Below are positions 1-8,230 of a stretch of DNA of 49,035 nt, in pieces. The DNA lies in IMG/VR virus record IMGVR_UViG_3300037628_000105, positions 1-49,035 of that record; one strand, written 5' to 3'. This DNA is from a virus. A program made the position numbers and the translations under genes. The first letter of the stretch is position 1. Each line of letters starts with the position of its first letter. The notes under the pieces were generated by a model. That model ran no database searches. It was not told the DNA's origin and saw nothing but the letters and a program-made list of their open reading frames with translations.

Positions 1-127
1 GGAGGGCAGGGGGGACCCTACCTAGGTACCCCAGAAAATTTCTCAAGACATTTTTTGAAAACCCTGTTAACCTTTAGCCGCAGAAACTCGCCATTGTGAA
101 ATTAATTTGCATTAACTATAAAATAGT

Positions 128-164
128 TTGACGGATTTCCCGAAAAAGCTGCTATATGTATAAT
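128..164 (+). promoter_or_regulatory. Promoter P1 for the rightward structural operon
   Basis: TTGACG (128-133) is followed after 19 bases by an extended -10, TGC-TATATG (150-158), directly joined to TATAAT (159-164). An AT-rich stretch lies upstream. 22 identical bases around the -35 (from AAAATAG to TTTCCC) and 17 identical bases around the -10 recur in P2 at 36641-36677 on the other strand. The spacing is long for sigma-70 if TATATG is the -10 and too long if TATAAT is. The core ATGTATA could instead be read by the phage's own sigma factor. That assignment is inference. Confidence 0.75.
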
Positions 165-189
165 AAGGGGGAGTGATTGAATAGTCTCT

Positions 190-208
190 ATAGGAGCTTT
201 AGCTCTAT
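190..208 (+). promoter_or_regulatory. Leader hairpin / possible operator after P1
   Basis: GAGCTTTAGCTC (194-205) is an inverted repeat with arms GAGC/GCTC, extended by flanking TATA on both sides. The same 12-mer sits downstream of P2 (36602-36613), about 30 bases after the -10 in both cases. It could be an operator or an RNA hairpin in the leader; the sequence cannot tell which. Confidence 0.5.
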
Positions 209-277
209 ATAATAAATATGTTAATCGGAAACACACCCTATATACAATAAGTGATAACAACATATACGAGGTAGTCT

Positions 278-694
278 ATGAGAGAACCAAACGCTCGTAT
301 GATCATAGCTGCCAGAGAGTACTTGAAGGGTCGGAGTAAGAGCGATGCTCTAAGGCTAGCAGGATACAGTGAGAGTTTAGCGGCTACTCGTCCTCAACAC
401 GTATTCAACAACCCCCGATTTCAAGCTGAACTGGCTCGTAGGCAAGCGGAGTATGAGAAGCGTCATATGGTCACAGTAGAGTACTTACGAGAGAAGATGA
501 TGGAAGTGATTGAGGCCGATGGCGTTAAGGATGCTGATAAGCTTCGAGCCCTAGAGCTCCTTGGTCGTAATCTCGGTATGTTCAAGGATCAGTTAGAGAT
601 TACGATGAAGGAAGACCTCGTAGAGAGGCTACAGCGGGGTAGGGATAGGGTTAGAGCAGAAGCTCAAGATGCTGAAGGGGTCGAGGATGTCTGA
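278..694 (+). CDS. terS: Terminase small subunit
   Basis: 138 aa, predicted small terminase subunit, which recognises the packaging site and hands DNA to the large subunit. The N-terminal third reads as a helix-turn-helix (AREYLKGRSKSDALRLAGYS, residues about 12-31). It is followed by a long alpha-helical region with the ALELLGRNLGMFKD pattern (residues about 88-101) typical of Terminase_2-like proteins, and a charged tail. First gene of the structural operon, behind an AGG-containing site and P1. The large subunit follows about 1.5 kb later with small genes between them. The assignment rests on motif pattern and position. Confidence 0.8.
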   Translation: MREPNARMIIAAREYLKGRSKSDALRLAGYSESLAATRPQHVFNNPRFQAELARRQAEYEKRHMVTVEYLREKMMEVIEADGVKDADKLRALELLGRNLGMFKDQLEITMKEDLVERLQRGRDRVRAEAQDAEGVEDV

Positions 695-1055
695 GCTATC
701 TAGCGTCATAGGAGATCTACCAGAGAGCCTGAGCATTGGCTTTGCTGAGTGGACGGTAGAAGTTGTTCCTAAGGGGAGTCTGAAGAGCGCTGATGACATT
801 GATAGTCTGGGCCTCTGTGAGACTGAGTTCTTCACTATCAAGATTGCTGATGGACAGACAGATACTAATGCTAAGAACACCTTCATCCATGAGCTCCTCC
901 ACGCTGTCTATGCTGTCCATGGGCTTCCCGATGAAGTGGATGAAGAGACAGCAGTCGCTTCGCTGACAAATGGTCTTATGGCTGCCTTACAGGATAATGT
1001 AGATCTACAGGTCTGGTGGGTCAATCATCTTTGTGGAGATATTGAATATGCTTAA
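687..1055 (+). CDS. Small HExxH metalloprotease-like protein
   Basis: 122 aa from ATG 687, chosen because AAGGGG lies six bases upstream and it overlaps the terS stop. An ATG at 669 would add six residues but has a poorer ribosome site. The middle carries FIHELLHAVYAVHG, an HExxH zinc-binding motif, with an acidic DEVDEE stretch 7-12 residues later that could supply the third ligand. This resembles compact ImmA/SprT-like phage metallopeptidases. The substrate is unknown. A role in virion maturation or host takeover is speculative. Confidence 0.6.
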   Translation: MSELSSVIGDLPESLSIGFAEWTVEVVPKGSLKSADDIDSLGLCETEFFTIKIADGQTDTNAKNTFIHELLHAVYAVHGLPDEVDEETAVASLTNGLMAALQDNVDLQVWWVNHLCGDIEYA

Positions 1056-1209
1056 TTGGTTGTTCGGTTTCTTTACGATGCTAGCGCTTGTCTATGTTGG
1101 ATTGGCGGTAGCGAGCTGGTATGAGGATCAATATACCACTTGCTGGTACTGTCGCATTCTTAAGGCGCTAGCTTGGCCCTATGAGGTGTATCGGGCAATG
1201 AAGTACTAA
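1048..1209 (+). CDS. Small single-pass membrane protein with CxxC
   Basis: 53 aa, starting at ATG 1048 inside the end of the previous gene, with GGAG about ten bases upstream. Residues 2-25 form one hydrophobic segment (LNWLFGFFTMLALVYVGLAV). A CWYC motif follows around residues 32-35, then a short basic-aromatic tail. No family recognised. Its place just before a holin suggests a lysis accessory role, but nothing else supports that. Confidence 0.6.
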   Translation: MLNWLFGFFTMLALVYVGLAVASWYEDQYTTCWYCRILKALAWPYEVYRAMKY

Positions 1210-1308
1210 ATACTTCTCAGCGCATCTCCCGAGGCAGAAACCGGAGGAGGGGCAGGACGCAGAAAGGCAGCTTCTGATGTGCTAGAGAGGATATAGGAGA
1301 CGGAAGGA

Positions 1309-1749
1309 ATGTTCACACTTATAGGTGCGGTCATAGGACTGATTGGTTCAGCCCTCCCTGACCTGACAGCGCTCCTGAAGCAGCGGTCTCAACAGGCCCA
1401 CGACAGGGCTATGACGGCTCTTAAGATCAAAGCTCAGTTAGACGGCATACAGATCCAGGCTGAGGCTACAGAGATCGTAGCGGTCCATGAGGAGTTTGCT
1501 AAGAGGCGCGAGAGCTACAGATGGATTGAGGCGCTGATCAGTTCTGTGCGGCCTATGCTCACCTACTCTTTCTTCACCCTCTATGCTGGCGTAAAGATCA
1601 GTCAGATGATGCTGGCGCTCAGTGCTACAGGCTCTGTCGTCATTGCTCTCCCGGCTGTCTGGCATGATAGTGATGCCGCTCTCTGGGCTACCATCATTGC
1701 CTTCTGGTTTGGGAGTAGGGCGTTCCAGCGCTACAGGTTAAAAATATGA
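1309..1749 (+). CDS. Holin, 3-TM type (GTA_holin_3TM-like)
   Basis: 146 aa. An N-terminal hydrophobic helix (residues 1-18) is followed by a charged coiled region, then two membrane segments. SSVRPMLTYSFFTLYAG (about 77-93) and ATIIAFWFGSRAFQRY (about 127-142) match the RP...FWFGxR pattern of the three-TM holins of gene transfer agents and related phages. It would form the inner-membrane lesion that times lysis. AGGAG and GGAAGG precede the ATG. The stop overlaps the next start (ATGA). Confidence 0.75.
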   Translation: MFTLIGAVIGLIGSALPDLTALLKQRSQQAHDRAMTALKIKAQLDGIQIQAEATEIVAVHEEFAKRRESYRWIEALISSVRPMLTYSFFTLYAGVKISQMMLALSATGSVVIALPAVWHDSDAALWATIIAFWFGSRAFQRYRLKI

Positions 1750-2201
1750 CAAGTACCAGAACGGACGCAGATCGAGAGTACCACCGTAATTGGATGGCAG
1801 AAGATCGGAAGAATAACCTAGAAAAGTACCGCGCTAAGGATAACGCCCACTCTAAGAAACATAGAGAACGTAATAGGCTGTATGCTAAAGAGTATCAAAG
1901 AACACATTTCAAACAATATTTGGTAGCGGCGGCAAAGCGTCGGGCTCAGGCAAAGAACTTAGAGTTCAGTATAACAGCGGACGACATTCAGTTCTATATC
2001 CTATGTCCATATCTTCGTATCCCTTTGGTCTATGGTAGTGTTGGTGGAGCCACCGATAACTCGGCTAGTTTAGATCGCATTGATAATACGAAAGGGTATA
2101 CTCCTGAGAATATAGAGATCATCAGTTGGAAGGCTAATCGTATTAAGAGTGATGCTACACTAGCCGAACTCCAGTTAATTGTAGATCGGATGGGAACGTA
2201 A
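1746..2201 (+). CDS. HNH-type endonuclease
   Basis: 151 aa. The N-terminal 60 residues are highly charged. The C-terminal half has the signature of small free-standing phage HNH/homing-type nucleases: CPYLRIPL, then SASLDRIDNTKGYTPENIE and SWKANRIKSDATLAEL. Such proteins are common beside terminase genes, where some HNH proteins assist packaging and others are mobile. Start overlaps the holin stop (ATGA) and stop overlaps the TerL start (TAATG), so it is translationally integrated into the operon. Confidence 0.8.
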   Translation: MTSTRTDADREYHRNWMAEDRKNNLEKYRAKDNAHSKKHRERNRLYAKEYQRTHFKQYLVAAAKRRAQAKNLEFSITADDIQFYILCPYLRIPLVYGSVGGATDNSASLDRIDNTKGYTPENIEIISWKANRIKSDATLAELQLIVDRMGT

Positions 2202-3757
2202 TGCCTACGCCTGAAGCTCAGATGGCTGATGATCTCGGCAGGTTCTATGCTGATCCGTTAGGTTACGTTCTATACATCTTTCCTTGGGACACCGATAAGA
2301 GCATTCAGCAAGTCAAGCTTCCCGCAAAGTATCGAGATCGGTTCAACTGCGAGCACGGGCCTGATCTATGGGCCTGTGAATTCCTTGAAGACCTGGGCGC
2401 TGAAGTAAGAAAGCGGGGGTTCGATGGAGGGGCCGCAGTTGCTCCGATCCGGTTCTCTACAGCGTCAGGGCATGGGATCGGTAAGACAGCGCTAGTGAGT
2501 TGGTTAATCAAATGGATCATGGATACTCGCCCGTTCTCTAAAGGCATGATCACGGCTAACACCAGCGACCAACTTCGTACTAAGACCTGGGCTGAGCTCG
2601 GTAAGTGGCATAAACTTTCGTTAACGGAACATCTCTTCGACTTCAGCTCTGGCCGTGGGGCCATGACGCTATCTCGTAAAGGTTTCAAAGAACGCTGGCG
2701 TTGTGACGCTATGACGTGTCGTGAAGAGAACAAGGAAGCCTTCCAGGGCCTACATGCCGCAGGGGCTACCCCGTTCTATATCTTTGATGAGGCTTCTGGT
2801 ATCCCTGATCCTATCTTCGATGCTCGTTCCGGCGGAGCCACTGACGGTGAGCCTATGTGGTTTGACTTTGGTAACCCCACCCGTAAGAGTGGATACTTCT
2901 ACGAGAATACGGTAGGTAAGTTTAAGAAACGTTTTATCACTCGGCACATAGACAGCCGAGAAGTTGCGCTCACTAATAACGACCTGTTCGATGAGTGGAT
3001 TGAGGATTACGGAGTAGAGAGTGACTTCGTAAAGGTGAAGGTAAGGGGCATCTTCCCGCAGTCGGGTTCGGTCCAGTTCATTAACAATGACATGGTCGAT
3101 GAAGCAATCGCTCGTGACGACCTAAAGGAAGATTATGCGCCTCTGGTTATCGGAGTTGATGTAGCCCGCTTCGGAGATGATAACACTGTCATCTACCCCC
3201 GTCTCGGTTATGATGCTAGGACGTGGGGCTTCCGGATGTACAATGGCCTAGACACTTGGCAGGTCGCCGAGAAGGTCATTGAGACGATCAAGGAGTTCGA
3301 GCAAGTCGGTAAGGTACCGGCTGGGTTGTTCATTGACGAGGGTAATATGGGCGCGGGTGTCATTGACATCTTACGTCGCCTTGGGTATAATCCAATCGGT
3401 ATTCCCTTCCAGTCTCGTCCCACTGATCCCACCTATCAGTTTAAGGTGGATGAGATGTGGGGGAGGATGAAGGAGGCGATGAGCAAGCTTAGGCTTCCGG
3501 GTGACCAAATCCTAATCGACCAGCTCACCCAACGTGAGTATGGATATAACAAGGGAAGCGGTAAGCTCAAGCTAGAGAGCAAGATGGATATGAAGAGCCG
3601 GTTGACCGGAAGCATCTTTGCTTCTCCCGACATCGCTGATGCGCTTGCGTTGACCTTTGCTTACGATGTTACTGAGATGCGACCTAATGGTCCTCAGTTG
3701 ATCGGCCGTACTCACATGGTCAAGCATGATTACGATCCGCTAACTTTCAATATGTAA
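2201..3757 (+). CDS. terL: Terminase large subunit
   Basis: 518 aa packaging motor. The ATPase domain shows Walker A (SGHGIGKTALVSW, residues about 89-101) and Walker B (FYIFDEASG, about 193-201). The C-terminal RNase H-like nuclease begins at VIGVDVARFGDD (about 316-327), supplying metal-binding Asp residues, with IADALALTFAY near the end. Length is normal. Overlaps the preceding HNH stop by one base and is followed by a GC-rich hairpin. The packaging mode cannot be decided from sequence alone. Confidence 0.93.
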   Translation: MPTPEAQMADDLGRFYADPLGYVLYIFPWDTDKSIQQVKLPAKYRDRFNCEHGPDLWACEFLEDLGAEVRKRGFDGGAAVAPIRFSTASGHGIGKTALVSWLIKWIMDTRPFSKGMITANTSDQLRTKTWAELGKWHKLSLTEHLFDFSSGRGAMTLSRKGFKERWRCDAMTCREENKEAFQGLHAAGATPFYIFDEASGIPDPIFDARSGGATDGEPMWFDFGNPTRKSGYFYENTVGKFKKRFITRHIDSREVALTNNDLFDEWIEDYGVESDFVKVKVRGIFPQSGSVQFINNDMVDEAIARDDLKEDYAPLVIGVDVARFGDDNTVIYPRLGYDARTWGFRMYNGLDTWQVAEKVIETIKEFEQVGKVPAGLFIDEGNMGAGVIDILRRLGYNPIGIPFQSRPTDPTYQFKVDEMWGRMKEAMSKLRLPGDQILIDQLTQREYGYNKGSGKLKLESKMDMKSRLTGSIFASPDIADALALTFAYDVTEMRPNGPQLIGRTHMVKHDYDPLTFNM

Positions 3758-3760
3758 TGG

Positions 3761-3775
3761 CACGGCTCCGCCGTG
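3761..3775 (+). terminator. GC-rich hairpin after terL
   Basis: CACGGC-TCC-GCCGTG is a perfect 6-bp stem with a 3-base loop, four bases after the terL stop. No run of T follows, so it may pause polymerase or protect mRNA rather than terminate transcription. Confidence 0.45.
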
Positions 3776-3792
3776 TAATCTAGGAGAATAAA

Positions 3793-4044
3793 ATGTCGTC
3801 TGGTGGCCTTACAAAAATGGTTCCGGGTCGTAATTCGGAAACGATCACTCCCAGTGACACCGTTAACCTGTCAACGCCTTCTCGGGCTATTTGGGTCGGT
3901 GGGGCTGGAAATATTGCCGTAGAGATGCTGGATGGAGGTACTCAAGTCTTTGTGGGTGTTGTCGCTGGCTCGCTTCTACCGCTTCAAGTTACTCGTGTTA
4001 ATAGTACGGATACTACAGCAACTAATATGGTTTCGGTCTTCTAA
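3793..4044 (+). CDS. Head spike base protein (RcGTA Rcc01079-like)
   Basis: 83 aa. The motif order TPSDT, then SRAIWVGGAGNIAVE, GVVAGSLLPLQVTRV and a C-terminal TTATNMVSVF closely follows the small spike-base family of the Rhodobacter gene transfer agent and alphaproteobacterial phages. In that particle it sits on capsid vertices and holds a fibre. The neighbouring lectin-like gene fits as that fibre. Ribosome site AGGAG is nine bases before the ATG. Confidence 0.7.
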   Translation: MSSGGLTKMVPGRNSETITPSDTVNLSTPSRAIWVGGAGNIAVEMLDGGTQVFVGVVAGSLLPLQVTRVNSTDTTATNMVSVF

Positions 4045-4817
4045 TGACATTCCCTAAAGGATATGCTATCGGTTTAATGGTTTCTCCGGCAGCAGGTACA
4101 GACACCGCTCCTCCTGGTTTTCCGGTTAATGCTGTCCATTTCGATGGCACTAATGACCATCTAAATCGTGGTGCCGGCCTGACTGGCGGTTCTGATGGGA
4201 ATAGTATTCTGATCTCCTTATGGTTTAATTTCACTGGTGGGGACGGCGTAGCACAATATTTCTTCACTGACAGTTCAAATAAGATCCTCATTCATCGACG
4301 TACAAGCGGTCTCTTCCAATTTCGCCTTCGGTCTGCTGCTCCCGCCACTCTTTGGGAGATCGATACTACGGCATCATATACTACAGCGAGTAATCCGGGA
4401 TGGCACCATATGTTGATTGCTGCCGAGTTGGACGGCACTCCTGTAGGGCAAATCTATATCGATGATAGTGCAGCGCCGTTTACGGTAGCTGAAGCGTTGG
4501 CAACTGGTAGTATTGATTGGACGGAAACAGATTATTTCGTCGGATCGACCCAAGTACCGGGATCGCGACTTAATGGCGATTTTGCTGAGGTCTACATAAC
4601 GGACGAGTATCTGGACATTAGTATTGAGGCTAATCGCCGTAAGTTTGTTACTGGGGGCATCAAACCCGTAGATTTAGGGGGTGATGGTTCTGATCCGACA
4701 GGAACAGCTCCTTTAATTTTCATGAGTGGTGATACGGATACCTGGCATACCAACAAAGGCAGTGGCGGTGGATTTACAGAGAATGGTGCGTTGACTGATG
4801 CTGCCTCAAGTCCTTGA
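4044..4817 (+). CDS. LamG/concanavalin-like head spike fibre
   Basis: 257 aa. From about residue 27 the protein follows a LamG/ConA-like beta-sandwich: AVHFDGTNDHLNRG, ISLWFNFTG, LFQFRLRS, a WHHMLIAAELDG core strand, GQIYIDDS, and FAEVYITDEYLD. Such domains bind glycans. As the partner of the spike-base gene (start overlaps its stop) it may project from the head and touch the host surface or its polysaccharide. The function is inferred from fold and position. Confidence 0.65.
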   Translation: MTFPKGYAIGLMVSPAAGTDTAPPGFPVNAVHFDGTNDHLNRGAGLTGGSDGNSILISLWFNFTGGDGVAQYFFTDSSNKILIHRRTSGLFQFRLRSAAPATLWEIDTTASYTTASNPGWHHMLIAAELDGTPVGQIYIDDSAAPFTVAEALATGSIDWTETDYFVGSTQVPGSRLNGDFAEVYITDEYLDISIEANRRKFVTGGIKPVDLGGDGSDPTGTAPLIFMSGDTDTWHTNKGSGGGFTENGALTDAASSP

Positions 4818-4829
4818 GAGTGATTAATC

Positions 4830-5093
4830 ATGGGAATTGTCAAAGACCTATTTAGCGGAAGCGGCGGGGGTAGTTTTGATAGCGCCGTTGTTGGTGCTGC
4901 TCCAGCAGGGGCGGTTCCACAGGCCCCTAGAATTCCGGATGTTGTTCAACCTTCTGCTGAGCAAGTACAACAAGCCCGTCTCGATGTAAAACGTAGGGCG
5001 CAATTCCTTGGGAAGACACGTGGTGGGACATTGGTTAGACGAGCAAGAAGCGTGGCACCAACAACTAGTGCCCTACTTGGGAGAGTAAGATAA
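4830..5093 (+). CDS. Hypothetical small basic protein
   Basis: 87 aa. The N-terminus is glycine-rich, the middle proline-rich, and the C-terminal third very basic (KRRAQFLGKTRGG, RRARS). No family recognised. It sits between the spike genes and the portal gene and its stop overlaps the next start, so a virion role is plausible. Confidence 0.55.
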   Translation: MGIVKDLFSGSGGGSFDSAVVGAAPAGAVPQAPRIPDVVQPSAEQVQQARLDVKRRAQFLGKTRGGTLVRRARSVAPTTSALLGRVR

Positions 5094-5542
5094 TGGGTGT
5101 TTTAGCAGGTCTCGCTGGAGGGGCTGGTGGAGGCGGTGCTGCCGGCCGAGGGATTATCGCTGGGAGCGGTCAACGTCTTGGGCCGGGAAGTCGTGCTTCC
5201 TTATCGAGAGTACGGGAACCGATCGATCCGGCACAGTTTAAGATACAACAAGAACAGTTTGCTATTCGTAGAACTCAAGGGTCGACCGGGGCTCGCGCCG
5301 GGAGAGGTTTTCAATTCCAACAGCCAGGTGAACAAAGCCAACTTGTTCGGCAGTCTCAGAGACAAGCTGAATTTACTACACAGGATCTTAAAAGAGCTTC
5401 GACTAATAAGGACTTTCTTCGTCAGTTATTTAGTCAAGGGGCTGGTCGGGGACGTAGTGGTGGTGGCCGAGCTTCCTTCCTCGGAGCCGGTAGTACGCCT
5501 GCAGGCGCTCGATCCTTTCCCTCTCTCTTACGTGGCTTCTAA
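5093..5542 (+). CDS. Hypothetical Gly/Gln/Arg-rich protein
   Basis: 149 aa of low complexity. It has a Gly/Ala-rich start, a Gln-rich centre (EEQ/QQ clusters) and a Gly/Ser/Arg-rich end. A long overlapping frame at 5127-5552 was set aside because this one begins exactly at the previous stop (TAATG). Unknown function; probably a minor structural protein by position. Confidence 0.55.
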   Translation: MGVLAGLAGGAGGGGAAGRGIIAGSGQRLGPGSRASLSRVREPIDPAQFKIQQEQFAIRRTQGSTGARAGRGFQFQQPGEQSQLVRQSQRQAEFTTQDLKRASTNKDFLRQLFSQGAGRGRSGGGRASFLGAGSTPAGARSFPSLLRGF

Positions 5543-5553
5543 GGGGTTATAAC

Positions 5554-7212
5554 GTGGCTGATCAAAATCTGCGCGACTATTTTGAACGCCGTAAAGGCCA
5601 GATGAAGCTTGAACGGTCATCGTTTATTCCACACTATAAAGATCTGTCGGATTTTGTGCAACCTCGGCGCGGGCGCTTTACTCAGTCGGATCGTAATCGG
5701 GGTGGGAAGCGGCATCAGAATATTATCAATTCTCGCGCAACTCAGGCTCTACGTACGGCAAGGGCTGGGCTCATTGCAGGGACGATGTCTCCTAGTCGGC
5801 CATGGTTTAGACTAGAGACTACGAACCCTGAGTTCATGGAAGTTCAGCGTGTAAAGGAATGGCTCCATCGTCAGGAAGAACTCCTTCGTACGATCCTGAA
5901 TGACAGCAACTTCTATAACATGGCTCCCCAGATGATTGGTGAGTTGCTCCTGTTCGGTACCGGTTGTATGACACAGGTGGATGACTTTGAAGATGTCGCT
6001 CGCTTCTATACTCATACGGCGGGTAGTTACATGATTGCTCAGGATCACAGATATGTGGTCAATACGCTAGTCCGTGAACAGGATATGACAGTTGAGCAGT
6101 TGGTAGAATGGTTTGGTTTAGAGAACGTCAGTACAACTGTTAAAAATCTCTGGTCTAAGGGCGACCTTGCTGCCTGGGTTCCAATCACTCACTTCATTGA
6201 ACCTAATCCCGATCAGCGGGATAATAACGCCCTAGCAAATAACAATCCATTTCGTTCGGTCTACTATGAAACCAATAATAACGAGAAAGATCAATTTCTA
6301 AGTGTTGGTGGTTTCAAGGACTTCCCGGGCTACGTTCCACGATGGGATGTTACAGGCGAAGATATCTACGGTACTGATTGCCCCGGTATGACTTCCCTTG
6401 GTGATGTCCGTGGTCTCCAGATTGAGGAGAAGCGGAAAGCACAGGCCATCGATAAGATGGTGAACCCGCCGTTGATGGGACCCGCCGAACTCCAGAATGT
6501 TCCGGTTAGTAGTCTGCCCGGTAGCTTAACGATCTACAACGGCATTCAAGGTCGTGAAGGATTGCGGCCGATCTTTGAAGTTAAGCCACAATTACAGGAC
6601 TTCAAGGAGGATATGGATCGTACCGAGCGCCGGATTAATGAAGCGTTCTTCGTTGACATGTTCCTCGCCATCTCGAACATGGAAGGTATCCAGCCCCGTA
6701 ATCAGTTGGACATTCTTCAACGGAACGAGGAGCGTCTGCTTCAGCTCGGTCCCGTACTAGAGCGTATCCATGGGGAGTTCCTCTCTCGTCTGATTGAGCG
6801 TACTTTTGCTCAAGGGGTGAGGGCGGGGATCATTCGGAATGCTCCGCCTGAGATTGAAGGACAAGAGATCAATGTCCGGTTCGTCTCGAACCTGGCTATG
6901 GCCCAGAGAGCGGTCGCGGTTCAACCTATCGAACGACTTACGCAGTTCGTTGGCGGCTTAGCACAGTTCAATCCGGAAGTTCTGGATAAGATGGACTTTG
7001 ATCAGACGGTTGATGAATACGCTAAAGCGATTGGAGGTCCGCCTTCTATTGTTAAACCCGATGCTGAAGTCGCGGCTATACGTGCTCAGCGCGAACAGGC
7101 TGCTCAGATGCAGCAAGCCTTGGAGATGGCTAATACGGGAGCCTCCGCTGTTAAGCAGTTGGCTGATGCAAAGACGGGAGATGATAGCGTCTTAACGGAA
7201 GGTGCGGGGTAA
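5554..7212 (+). CDS. Portal (head-tail connector), T7 gp8-like
   Basis: 552 aa with a GTG start preceded by AGGGG. It matches the T7-type head-to-tail connector: DYFERRKGQMKLERSSF at the N-terminus, RATQALRTARAGLIAGTMSP (about 60-79), RPWFRLET, and GRPIFEVKPQ/ERRINEAFFVDMFL-type helices after residue 330. Twelve copies would form the ring through which DNA enters and leaves the capsid. The C-terminal 60 residues are Gln/Ala-rich helix. Stop overlaps the next ATG. Confidence 0.9.
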   Translation: MADQNLRDYFERRKGQMKLERSSFIPHYKDLSDFVQPRRGRFTQSDRNRGGKRHQNIINSRATQALRTARAGLIAGTMSPSRPWFRLETTNPEFMEVQRVKEWLHRQEELLRTILNDSNFYNMAPQMIGELLLFGTGCMTQVDDFEDVARFYTHTAGSYMIAQDHRYVVNTLVREQDMTVEQLVEWFGLENVSTTVKNLWSKGDLAAWVPITHFIEPNPDQRDNNALANNNPFRSVYYETNNNEKDQFLSVGGFKDFPGYVPRWDVTGEDIYGTDCPGMTSLGDVRGLQIEEKRKAQAIDKMVNPPLMGPAELQNVPVSSLPGSLTIYNGIQGREGLRPIFEVKPQLQDFKEDMDRTERRINEAFFVDMFLAISNMEGIQPRNQLDILQRNEERLLQLGPVLERIHGEFLSRLIERTFAQGVRAGIIRNAPPEIEGQEINVRFVSNLAMAQRAVAVQPIERLTQFVGGLAQFNPEVLDKMDFDQTVDEYAKAIGGPPSIVKPDAEVAAIRAQREQAAQMQQALEMANTGASAVKQLADAKTGDDSVLTEGAG

Positions 7213-7535
7213 TGGCAAAGGCAACGGAAGGGGTTGATGTCGGTGATACGGCTTCGGTAAAGAAGAGGAAGTCTAAGGCCGAACTAGAACAGCAACGGCT
7301 TGATGAAGATCTGTTAACCGCCTTAAGTACATATCAAGGTCGATCACTGCTATGGTCGCAACTAGAACAAGCTGGTATTTATCACACTACATTTAATGTA
7401 GATCACGGTATCATGTCCTTCAATGAAGGTATGAGACAAATTGGATTACGTCTCCTCGCGCGTATCGATGGAGTAGATCCTAACGCTTACGCTAAGATGC
7501 GGCGTGAAGCATTCAGACGAGAGGAAGATAAATGA
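7212..7535 (+). CDS. Bbp19-like virion-associated protein
   Basis: 107 aa. The segment LLTALSTYQGRSLLWSQLEQ followed by AGIYHTTF, FNEGMRQIGLRLLARI and DPNAYAKMRREA has the layout of the small Bbp19 family (BPP-1 and many podoviruses), always found between portal and scaffold genes. Exact role unknown. The N-terminus is charged and variable. Confidence 0.7.
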   Translation: MAKATEGVDVGDTASVKKRKSKAELEQQRLDEDLLTALSTYQGRSLLWSQLEQAGIYHTTFNVDHGIMSFNEGMRQIGLRLLARIDGVDPNAYAKMRREAFRREEDK

Positions 7536-8215
7536 GTGAAGCGGAGGGTACAGTCGATACGACTGAGGGTCAGGACGAAGGCACTGAAGGCCCAGGTTCA
7601 ACGATGCTTGGTAAGGCCACTGAAACTGACGACGTTAATCAGGGTGGTGAAGAGGCCTCTGAGGGTACTAAAGGTACTGATGAGGGCGAGGGTAAAGAAA
7701 CTTCTGAGGAGAAGGACGGCGAAGCCGACAAGTCCAAAGAGGATGGAGTGCCTGATGAGTACGCAGATTTCAATATCCCAGATGGATTTGAAGTTGATCA
7801 GGTAGCTATAGATGCATTTAAGCCATTGGCTAAGGAGCTGGAGCTCACACAAGAGCAGGCTCAAAAACTGGTTGACTTCTACAACGACGGGGCTCAGAAG
7901 ACTTCTGATGAGAGCCAGACTTATTACAGCGATCTCATGACTGAATGGCAGGAGACTGTTCGTAGTGATAAGGAGCTCGGCGGTAAGAATTTTGAAGGTA
8001 GTCTTTCGGCTGCTCGCTCGGCGCTTGACGCCTTTGCTACGCCGGAGTTGTATGAGATCTTCGAAACTACCGGGATGGGCAACCATCCAGAAATGGTCCG
8101 TGTCTTTGCACGGATCGGTAAAGCCGTGAAAGATGATGCTATTCGGGTTGGCGGTGCTAATACCGCTGTTGCTAAAGACCCGGCTGATATCCTCTTTCCT
8201 AATCAAAACAAGTAA
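7532..8215 (+). CDS. Capsid scaffolding protein
   Basis: 227 aa. Residues 1-70 are Glu/Gly/Thr-rich and strongly acidic. A conserved YADFNIPDGFEVD-type entry (about 76) leads into helices with an EQAQKLVDFYNDGAQ pattern and a C-terminal helical segment. This composition and the position right before the major capsid gene are typical of phage scaffolds that guide procapsid assembly. Overlaps the Bbp19-like stop by four bases. Confidence 0.85.
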   Translation: MSEAEGTVDTTEGQDEGTEGPGSTMLGKATETDDVNQGGEEASEGTKGTDEGEGKETSEEKDGEADKSKEDGVPDEYADFNIPDGFEVDQVAIDAFKPLAKELELTQEQAQKLVDFYNDGAQKTSDESQTYYSDLMTEWQETVRSDKELGGKNFEGSLSAARSALDAFATPELYEIFETTGMGNHPEMVRVFARIGKAVKDDAIRVGGANTAVAKDPADILFPNQNK

Positions 8216-8230
8216 CTTTAGAGGAAAGCT

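Larger units (their letters stand above)
1..277. promoter_or_regulatory. Left-end non-coding leader
   Basis: No gene is seen here. The first 20 bases are G-rich and continue the G-rich right end of the window. A palindrome (ACCTAGGT) lies near position 20-28 and a GTTAAC site near 65; GTTAAC also recurs in the right-end region. The second half carries promoter P1, a small hairpin and a conserved TAACAACATATACGA block (255-269) just before the first gene. If the genome ends join, this leader and 48445-49035 form one divergent control region. Confidence 0.7.

Noticed and set aside
5127-5552. 141-aa open frame overlapping the 149-aa gene
   Set aside because: It lacks a good ribosome site, while the other frame starts exactly at the previous stop and keeps the operon's overlap pattern.
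7598-8206. 202-aa minus-strand open frame inside the scaffold gene
   Set aside because: A mirror of the biased scaffold codons; no ribosome site and the scaffold frame is clearly coding.
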